Positions 57,601 to 64,000 of a DNA stretch of 64,000 nucleotides are shown here, one piece after another; position 1 is the first letter of the stretch; every line of letters begins with the position of its first letter. The position numbers and the translations under genes are program-made. The notes beneath the pieces were generated by a model. It was not told where the DNA came from. It searched no databases and saw nothing but the letters and a program-made list of their open reading frames with translations. Source of the stretch: Rehmannia glutinosa (lineage: Eukaryota; Streptophyta; Magnoliopsida; Lamiales; Orobanchaceae); contig JABTTQ020001795.1 in NCBI GenBank assembly GCA_016081115.2, positions 124,001 through 188,000 of the forward strand. Reading direction: 5' to 3'.

Positions 57601-60600
57601 AACTATTTAGCCCAAAAAGCTAGAATAATTTATGCAATATTTTCCTAAGGAAACGTGCCCACTCACTAGGAATGCAAGGTTTTATTATAAGGACCTCATA
57701 TTGTAAGTCCTTGGCTAGCCTGATTAAATTAAACATTTAAGGACCTCAAAGGGTAAGTTCTTGGCTCACGGGAAAGCAAAAAAGAACAAGGGAATGTTGT
57801 CCTTTTTAGAAGACCAAACACACGTGAATAAAAAAAAAAAAAAATTCTTTGTTGAATCCATGCATCCACCTGAATGCCTTTAAATAGTTTAAGGACATTT
57901 TTTTGCCTTTTTAGTTGAGGGGCCGCTTTGAGGTAGCTAAAATGGCGTTTGACTTCCTAAGGGTTTTGCCAAGGTCTTCTAAAATGGCTTTTAACTTCCT
58001 AAGGATTTTTGCTAGGTCTCTCCAGAAATTTTCCAAGGAAACATGATAAGTCATTTGTCGAGCTCTCACGGGGGATATAGGTTTTGAGAAAGAAATTTGC
58101 TAAGGAAACAGACAATTCCTTTGGCAGACACTCATTTTGGATATATAATTTTAGCTAAAGAGAACATCTGCTAAGGACTACCACTTCAGCAAAAACTTTG
58201 GCAGAGACTTCAAAGCATGACCATCACGGATTGCAAAAGAATTTTCAAGGACAAAATGTCATTCTCATTTTATGGCCGAATTTGTTGACTGACTTGCTAC
58301 AGATTTGTGCAAGGACTTGCTAATTGTTGCTAAGGATTGTGTGGACTAAATTATTCTTGGATGGTTTGTCCACCCAATCAAATTTGGCCAAGGACTCATG
58401 AGCACATTACCTAGAGTCATTCACGTTTTCTAAGGATTCATACATACTATGCATTGATTGTCAGACTATTGTGAGGAACATGGTACATCAGAGGGCATAA
58501 ATTGAAGACTTTTGAATGATTTTGTCCTTGGTAAATTCACAAGCAAGATCTTTTTAAAGATTATATCCTAAGGTCTATACCAAGTTAAAGTATGGCTCAC
58601 AAATTTATTTGCTAAGGAGTCATTTCCAAAGTGTACATACCAGGGACTTTAGCTTGTTAAAGTTAAGCTATGAAAATGGAAGTATAATTCTCTATTACTG
58701 GCCAAGGGCTATACATAAAAAACATTTGGAGGCTTCAGCATTTAACTATCAATCTTGAGATTTTGACAGATTATTTAATGCTAAGGAGCAATGCATTGAC
58801 AACAGAATCGAGCTAAGCAAAAGAGAAGAACATACATTGGACTAAAGTTGCTAAGAATTTTTTACTTCCACAACTAAGGAGTCGAGGTCTAATGCATTTC
58901 ACCCAGGGACTAAACCTTGGAGAGATTTCTAATTTTCACTACTCTTCTACTTTTATAATTCTCAAATGAGGGGATTCTTCATGGCAAGACACTTTAAATA
59001 AAGAAAATAAACGACCAGATGACAAAAGCTTCATATCGCGATACAAGATGTCACCCAAAAATAATAATTTCGCAGGATATGCATCGCAAAATTCTTCTTA
59101 TACGTAGGTGATGAGGGATAATTATGTCACTAATACTTGACATTATGAGGAGGCGGCACATGTACTACAAAGATGATAATGATCTGATGATAAGATGACT
59201 TCTCATAACTGATTAAGGAGTCTATGACCTCTAGAAGAATCCTCGGGTAGGTAGATAGCTAAGGTCTATCTTTAATATAAAAGGAGACCTTGGCTCCAGA
59301 TAAAGGGGGAGACGAAAACTCAGTTACTCACTCAGGAAAAACCTCTTCACGGGCAAACACTGATTTAAGCATTGGAGTATCTACCCCTAGAGACAACCTT
59401 GGGGTTCTGTTTTGCAGATATATACGCAGACTTCCGGCCAATCTCGGATCCTTGGCTCCGTCCGTGCTAATCTTTGGCCAACCTCAGACCTCAAGCATCA
59501 CATTGTAAGTCCTTGGATTTTATACATCATCAGAAAGTATTCCAGTTGAGGAGTCAGCTAAGTAACATCCATGTATACCAAATCAGTAGTCTTCCCAATT
59601 TTGCTCATCTCAATATTGACATTTATTCCTTTTATTTTCTGTTGTTACTTTCTTATTATTATTTTCTTTTCTCAAACTAGGAGGAAAATTAGATGGCTAT
59701 TTTTCTTGGGGAAGGTATTTTGCTTTCATTTTCTATTCCTAAATCATGGCAACTGTATTTGAGTGCCACTCATTTCTCGTAATGGCGTAAAAAAAGGCAT
59801 GCAATGCATATTGAAATTGGGAGGTCTTTCACTTGAGTGGTGTCACTTATATAGATGGTATTGTTACAGGGAAAGTTTGTTGTTAACTCAGTAGGAAGTA
59901 AGTCTTGATCAGTGACCTGAAAATTTTTGCTTACTCTATACCTTCTTCATATACTTATTTGTTTCTTCAACTTTTCTATTGTTATTCTGATGCCTTCTTG
60001 ATCGAGTAAAACACCCATTTATACAATTGTTTGCCCGGTATGCCGAGTATGCAGACAATGGGCTGCTATTGATGACTGGAAATGGCAGAAAGTACACATA
60101 CGAAAATTGCAGCGAACTATCAATTGGAGTTTAAATGTACCTTTGTGTAATTGCTCATCCAATTTACTTACTAATGGTCTTAAATCTTGCTTATTGTGCT
60201 CAGGTGGTCGCTGGTGTAGATCCAGTAACTATTCGTGCTAAATTAAAAGCTGCTCTTCCACGTGCTCCACAAAAGCAGCTTGTAAGGACCAGATTAACAA
60301 TTTTTGACATATTTTCTTTCTGTTGATATGTAATGAAGCAAGGATGCCTTATAATGGAAAAAATTGTCTGACTATAAAACATGGAAGTTGAGAAACCAAA
60401 ATATTCTCATCCTTTTCTTTTCTTTTTTTTTCTTTTCATTCAATTTTTGGATTTATAGGACTCTCCAAATCCTAGTTAAGCTCTAGAATCCTGTGCTTCT
60501 TGGATTTAGGGTTTGAGAGATTGGAGATTCTGGGTTTCTGATAAATGAATTTTGCCATATATGGGTTTACAGTCTTGACTTTGACTGTCTTTTTGTTTGT

Positions 60601-61892
60601 TGTTTTTGGTGCCTTGTTTATCTGTAACAACCAAATGTTAACAACAAAAATACCATCATGCATGCATTTATTAAGGAAAATGTTTGGTAATAACAAAATA
60701 CTATTTTTTTTTCTTTTTTGGTTAGTTAACTATTTGATAGCTTTCAACAATTTTTTGTTAGCTTTTCAAGATCGACAGGTTTTTCTGATGCCCTTTAATT
60801 TTTTTTCCCAGTATCACGAGGCAATGCTTCATACTTCATTTGCAAGGCTTCTGGGTCCCCCTAAGAAATTGCCTGAGGTATTGTTTGATCCATTGTCGAG
60901 AAACTCTTTCTATATGATTTTTTATCCCACATATGTGAAAAGATGTAGATGTTGCTTATTTTCCATTTTTCACATATTGAAATCTCATAATAATAACTGT
61001 AATAATAGTTATGTTTTCTGGAAACTGAGCTAGTAGAAAAATTGTAAGAGATTACAAACAAAGGCACAACCTACGATGGCATGAACAATAAACTGATGAT
61101 AATTAAAATCAGTATTATATTATTGACTTCCACAATCTCACACTTATCATTTTTTTTCCTTTCTTGTGTACAGGAGGAAAGTAAAATGTCAGAACTCCAA
61201 ATCTTTCACGATCTCGTGAAAAGACTAAACAACCAAATTAAAGGACTAAAGGTAGTAATCTCTTTGGTGATTCAACCTTGTATATCTTTTGAAAAATTAG
61301 ATGAAAGCCCTTCAGGCATACATTTATGGTGAGATAAAGGTTTAAACAAGAATTTAAGCTCCGTGATTCCCTTTATTTTTTCTATCATGCTATATACGAT
61401 GTATTGAGTTTTGGAGTTCATCAATCATAATACCGTAAATATCTTTCATGTGGTGTAATTTTGAGAAAATATGGCTCAGCATTTTTCTTTGCATTCTTGA
61501 GCTTTATTCTTTTCTTAGGGGTTGTTTCACAATCTCATTGAATTTGTTTCCACGATTTTTTTTTTCGGTCATCATGTTGTAACTGATTCCATTTGGTTCA
61601 ATTTTTACTCTTTAATTTTTAAATGATTCGACATGGCATGTACAATAATGGTAGCATATTATTGTAGGCGTTAATGCTTGAAATTTAGAAGATGTTGGGG
61701 TTCATTGTTCGTTCATGGTTTTATTTTAGAAGTCGTCATAAGAAAGAGCATAATCGACATTGTGCTTCATATTGATTATTCCAGGCCACAGTTTCGGAAC
61801 TTTGGTATGCAGAAGAGTACGATTTGCTTGCACTTGCATTGAATGGGAAAATGAAGATTCGTAAGTTCAAATTTGGTTGTTCAGAACCCTAA
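51638..61892 (+). CDS. Membrane-anchored 2H-phosphoesterase-like protein, ten exons
   Basis: Exons read by eye: 51638-51767 (alternative donor 51794), 52629-52798, 53048-53112, 54084-54124, 54309-54397, 54493-54606, 60204-60281, 60812-60877, 61174-61251 and 61785-61892. All introns are GT-AG, phases agree, and the total is 939 bp (312 residues; 321 with the alternative donor). Residues about 14-34 form one hydrophobic helix after a basic start, suggesting an N-terminal membrane anchor. Two H-T-S motifs lie at residues 151-153 (FHTSHH) and 236-238 (LHTSFARL), 85 apart, with an ILTSTGVLLGCW strand between. This is the layout of 2H phosphoesterases, which act on cyclic phosphate or 2'-5' RNA ends. 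The family call is inference and the substrate is unknown; I do not have a gene name. Intron 6 (5.6 kb) is swollen by transposons. Confidence 0.78.
53288..53460. mobile_element. 173-bp MITE in intron 3
   Basis: Ends are TGTAAAAA and its inverse TTTTTACA. The interior is GC-rich with repeated GCGCTAGGCG / CGCCTAGGCG words in both orientations, able to fold strongly. It resembles widespread plant hAT-type MITEs with a CTAGGCGC core. It lies between exons 3 and 4 and leaves the splice sites intact. Confidence 0.7.
55115..55326. mobile_element. hAT MITE nested in the left TIR
   Basis: GC-rich 212-bp element with ends TAGGGCTGCCAAAACAAGGC and the inverse of TAGAGGTGTCAAACGGGCC. The 8-bp flanks are ATGATGAG (55107-55114) and ATAATGAG (55327-55334), one mismatch, as expected for hAT. 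Removing it restores continuity with the matching right TIR, confirming that it inserted later. Confidence 0.85.
55350..55418. repeat. Tandem duplication of about 33 bp
   Basis: TTTTTGTACTACATGTGTGA followed by GG is repeated directly after about 33 bp. The single equivalent in the right TIR (near 59160) shows that the doubling arose after the two ends were formed. Confidence 0.75.
56843..57637. repeat. Large inverted repeat (hairpin) inside intron 6
   Basis: Left arm about 56843-57180 and right arm about 57333-57637 are inverse copies with a loop of about 150 bp. Shared blocks include TTGCATAAATTATTCTAGCT, GGCATAACATTTAGCTTGAA, CCTTGGTTTTTGTGGAAGCA and TTCGATAGATAGAAGCAAAG. Arm identity looks to be in the 80-90% range by eye. 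It could be a foldback element nested in the long-TIR transposon, or its original core. As RNA it would form an imperfect stem of about 300 bp. Confidence 0.85.
57640..58930. repeat. Field of CTAAGGA-like words
   Basis: About 20 occurrences of (C/T)(T/C/A)AAGGA or close variants (CTAAGGACT, CAAGGACT, CTAAGGATT, CTAAGGAGTC) occur in 1.3 kb, nearly all in the same orientation, at intervals of roughly 30-100 bp. The same word occurs near the transposon ends. No coding frame spans the region. Confidence 0.65.
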
Positions 61893-63122
61893 TGATTCCG
61901 AAGGTTCGTTCGTTTAAAATGTTCGTCTAAATTATGCTTCAAAATTATAATTCTCTCATATTGTATGAATAAACCTGACCTTTCAGTATTTTCAGATGAG
62001 TGGTTAGTATTAATGTGATTGTTTGTTCGTTTATTTATTTTATTTTCAGGTTTTTCTTCACATATGTAGGATAACTGAAAACTATAGAGCTAACTTTCAG
62101 AAAAACAAATATATAGATATGTATGTAACTATCAAATGACACTTTGTACAAATGTTTACTTATTTCTGTGATGGATCAGGTCCTTTTTCTTCATTTTATT
62201 TGCTATAAATATAAATGCCACTTTGTACAAACTGTCAAATTATAAGTAGCAACTTTTATGATCAATAAATAGCTTATTTACAGTCCCCAATAATGGTTAA
62301 TGGTCAATTTATTCCCATACCCGAATTTTCAATTTTTTCTTTAAAATATCAATTTCCTATCTATATCAAATCTAAAATATAGATATTTTAGAAGTTTTTT
62401 TTTTTTTTTGAAAGCGATATTTTAGAAGTTGAATAAAGAGAAATGAGAATATATTTATAATTGACTTAAAAAATAAACGCATCATCTGCCCCGCTTGTGT
62501 CCGCCAGAAGGTTGTGACTTTAAAACAAAATTGTCAACGGCGTATTTCATGCATTCGCAAGACAAGGGTGGTTGCCACACGCCACGTATATTGTCCGCAT
62601 CACCAAATTTTTTTCCCCAATATTTGTCCAAGCAAAACATATATACACATACTTACACATGGGATGAATATTTTTTTTTTGATAGATGGATGAAGTTAAA
62701 AATCTAGATTTGGCGAATGTGATTATTTTATTTTATTATTTAAAGAAGGATGGAATTCATATATTGTCAATCTAGAGGTAATTTAAATATTTAAAGGGAA
62801 ACGCGATTCTAAAAATTAAAAGACCTTATACATAAAAAAATATTATAAATCCAAGATCACTTAATTTAATTTAAAATCATATAGAGTTTGAAAGGAAAGA
62901 AAGCCATAATTATACGGAATTAGATTTCCTATTCTACTTCCTGTTATACAATAAATCCACTGGATGTTATCTTGTAAATACGTGTTACTGGATCAAGAAG
63001 TGGAACAAAAAAGTGGAATACACGACATTTATGGGATAAACATAATGTTTTTTTCTTCTTTCTCTTGCTTATTTTTTCTTTTTTACTTTTTTTTTGGCGG
63101 GGTATATGATCCGTTGCAATAA
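61893..63122. other. 3' flank of the 2H-like gene and AT-rich spacer
   Basis: AATAAA at 61968-61973, about 75 bp after the stop codon, is a plausible poly(A) signal; another AATAAA occurs near 62264. Beyond that the DNA is AT-rich with no gene that I can support. Confidence 0.5.
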
Positions 63123-63130
63123 TTGTCAAA

Positions 63131-63478
63131 CTATGAAGCACTGATACAGATACGGGACACAAATATGATATGACACGGATACGAGAATACGATATATTTT
63201 GAAATTTTAAGAATACGGATACGATATATATACATATAAAGTTTTATATTTTTATATTATTAAAAAATAATGTTTCAAGTATAAAAACCAAAATTTCATA
63301 AGTAGTCAAATCTGAAATGTGATAATTCACATAGACACAAAAAAATATTGAAAAAATGAGCAATAAAATAAATTTTATCTATTTCTATGTGTAGATATAT
63401 TAATGGAGTATCCATGAAGTATGAGATAAAATATCGTATGGGGAATAAAATCCTCATAAACGTGTCTGTACTTCCTAG
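63131..63478. mobile_element. hAT MITE with GATACG-rich left end
   Basis: A 348-bp element flanked by the perfect 8-bp duplication TTGTCAAA (63123-63130 and 63479-63486). Ends CTATGAAGCACTGATACAGA and the inverse of CTAGGAAGTACAGACACG are imperfect inverted repeats. The left side repeats ATACGGATACGA-like words. No coding capacity. Confidence 0.85.
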
Positions 63479-63539
63479 TTGTCAAATAAAATCAATCAAC
63501 AATTCAATTTCATTAATTTAAAAAAAAAAATGAAATGAA

Positions 63540-63869
63540 ATTTTCAGACAATTGTGGGGAGGGGAATAAAGATGACATGGAGGGGCAGAAGGGTCAAAGC
63601 ACGTGGGAAAGACTGAAACCTCAACGTGCGTGCTGATATTAAACGACAAAATACACATTCCGCGTGGCATTCATCTAACCTCGTCCTCGTTCGATGTCTC
63701 CTACTCGCTGCTGCCCGCCACACGCCCCAACCTCTACACAGTCATTTATGTATATTGCCTCTTGTATTCTAATAATCTCAAGAAACTGCAATTCAAAACA
63801 GCTGTTGCAAGAATTCATTCATTTTCAGTAAACACAAATCTTTGACTTCCAGGAAAGCTTTGATTTTAT
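63540..63869 (+). promoter_or_regulatory. Possible promoter and first untranslated exon of the next gene
   Basis: GC content rises sharply: a CACGTGGGA G-box (about 63600) and CGCGTGGC are followed by a C-rich, pyrimidine-rich leader and a consensus splice donor GTAAGTTC at 63870. A leader intron would then run off the window. No coding frame is evident. This is inference from composition and the donor site. Confidence 0.4.
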
Positions 63870-64000
63870 GTAAGTTCTTGTTCATCAATTTCTTGCCGGA
63901 ATGTCATTTTTTACATGTTTCTTTTTTCTTGTATTGGTTTATGTGAAGAAATTTATTCTACCCTGTTGGATTTCACTTTGATACTGGTATTATTTAGTAT

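Larger units (their letters stand above)
54776..59532. mobile_element. Long-TIR transposon (Mutator-like) in intron 6
   Basis: The two ends are imperfect inverted repeats: TGATGATGTATAAATCCAAG on the left, and on the right the inverse of TGATGATGTATAAAATCCAA. Similarity continues inward about 385 bp (to about 55380, skipping a hAT MITE, and from about 59145). Shared blocks include ACCTTAG/CTAAGGT, GACTCCTTA and GTCATCTTAT. Long inverted repeats point to a non-autonomous Mutator-like element. No transposase frame and no clear 9-bp target duplication are seen. Confidence 0.72.

Noticed and set aside
54767..59541. Target-site duplication for the long-TIR element
   Set aside because: The nine bases on the two sides (GTTGAAAAG and GAAAGTATT) do not match convincingly; only a short GAAAG-like similarity is present.
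60040..60130. Possible extra exon in intron 6 with a YAEYADNGLLLMTGNGRKYT-like reading
   Set aside because: Exons 6 and 7 already join in phase, no convincing acceptor and donor pair surrounds this stretch, and no family feature was seen in it.
60545..61033. 162-residue frame overlapping exon 8 of the 2H-like gene
   Set aside because: It reads the intron through and uses a different frame from the phase-consistent exon at 60812-60877; its hydrophobicity reflects T-rich intron sequence.
1..64000. CRISPR arrays, bacterial operons, rRNA or tRNA genes
   Set aside because: No regular short direct repeats with unique spacers, no ribosome-binding or operon structure, and no tRNA or rRNA signature. 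The repeats present are eukaryotic transposon repeats and microsatellites.

Overview
This is a stretch of plant nuclear DNA, from a eudicot by its look. The evidence is Ty1/copia and Ty3/gypsy LTR retrotransposons with plant-type primer sites (TGGTATCAGAGC, plant initiator tRNA-Met), CACTA and hAT miniature elements, a degraded Caulimoviridae-like insertion, and an intron-rich gene with plant-type splice sites. I cannot name the species. No rRNA, tRNA or CRISPR is visible, and most open frames are transposon debris.

Layout. (1) 1-9672: a Ty1/copia element on the minus strand, SIRE-like, with its 5' LTR at 8129-9672, then gag, protease, integrase, RT, RNase H and an extra 3' ORF running off the left edge. 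It sits inside the gag of (2) a Ty3/gypsy chromovirus of Tekay type on the plus strand, 9673-16639, with broken gag-pol and a 2.86 kb 3' LTR. (3) 16640-19632: AT-rich intergenic DNA with one promoter-like patch. (4) 19633-23690: a solo LTR of the same gypsy family on the minus strand, with a perfect 5-bp target duplication. (5) 23696-26291: AT-rich DNA with simple repeats. (6) 26292-28741: a non-autonomous CACTA element with a second CACTA-ended element nested in it. (7) 28926-29162: a short secreted-type ORF, possibly a gene fragment. (8) about 29605-34640: a degenerate endogenous pararetrovirus on the minus strand, apparently splitting an older small element. (9) 35540-49469: a structurally complete but decayed gypsy chromovirus with two 4.07 kb LTRs and TATAC target duplications. 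(10) 49470-51390: GC-rich hAT-like debris and a LINE-like poly(A) tail.

(11) 51638-61892: the only convincing host gene. Ten phase-consistent exons encode a protein of about 312 residues with an N-terminal membrane anchor and two H-T-S motifs 85 residues apart, the pattern of 2H phosphoesterases. I built the model by eye. Its 5.6 kb sixth intron holds a 4.76 kb long-TIR element that itself contains a hAT MITE, a roughly 0.8 kb inverted-repeat hairpin and a field of repeated CTAAGGA-like words. Intron 3 holds a 173-bp MITE. (12) 61893-64000: intergenic DNA with one clean hAT MITE (8-bp duplication) and a promoter/5'-UTR-like patch that may begin the next gene.

The window is therefore mainly a record of nested insertions around one gene. 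I found no clearly new molecular system. The items most worth a second look are the intronic hairpin and CTAAGGA field, the preserved promoter/poly(A) layout of the pararetrovirus, the extra ORFs of the copia and gypsy elements, and the 2H-like membrane protein.
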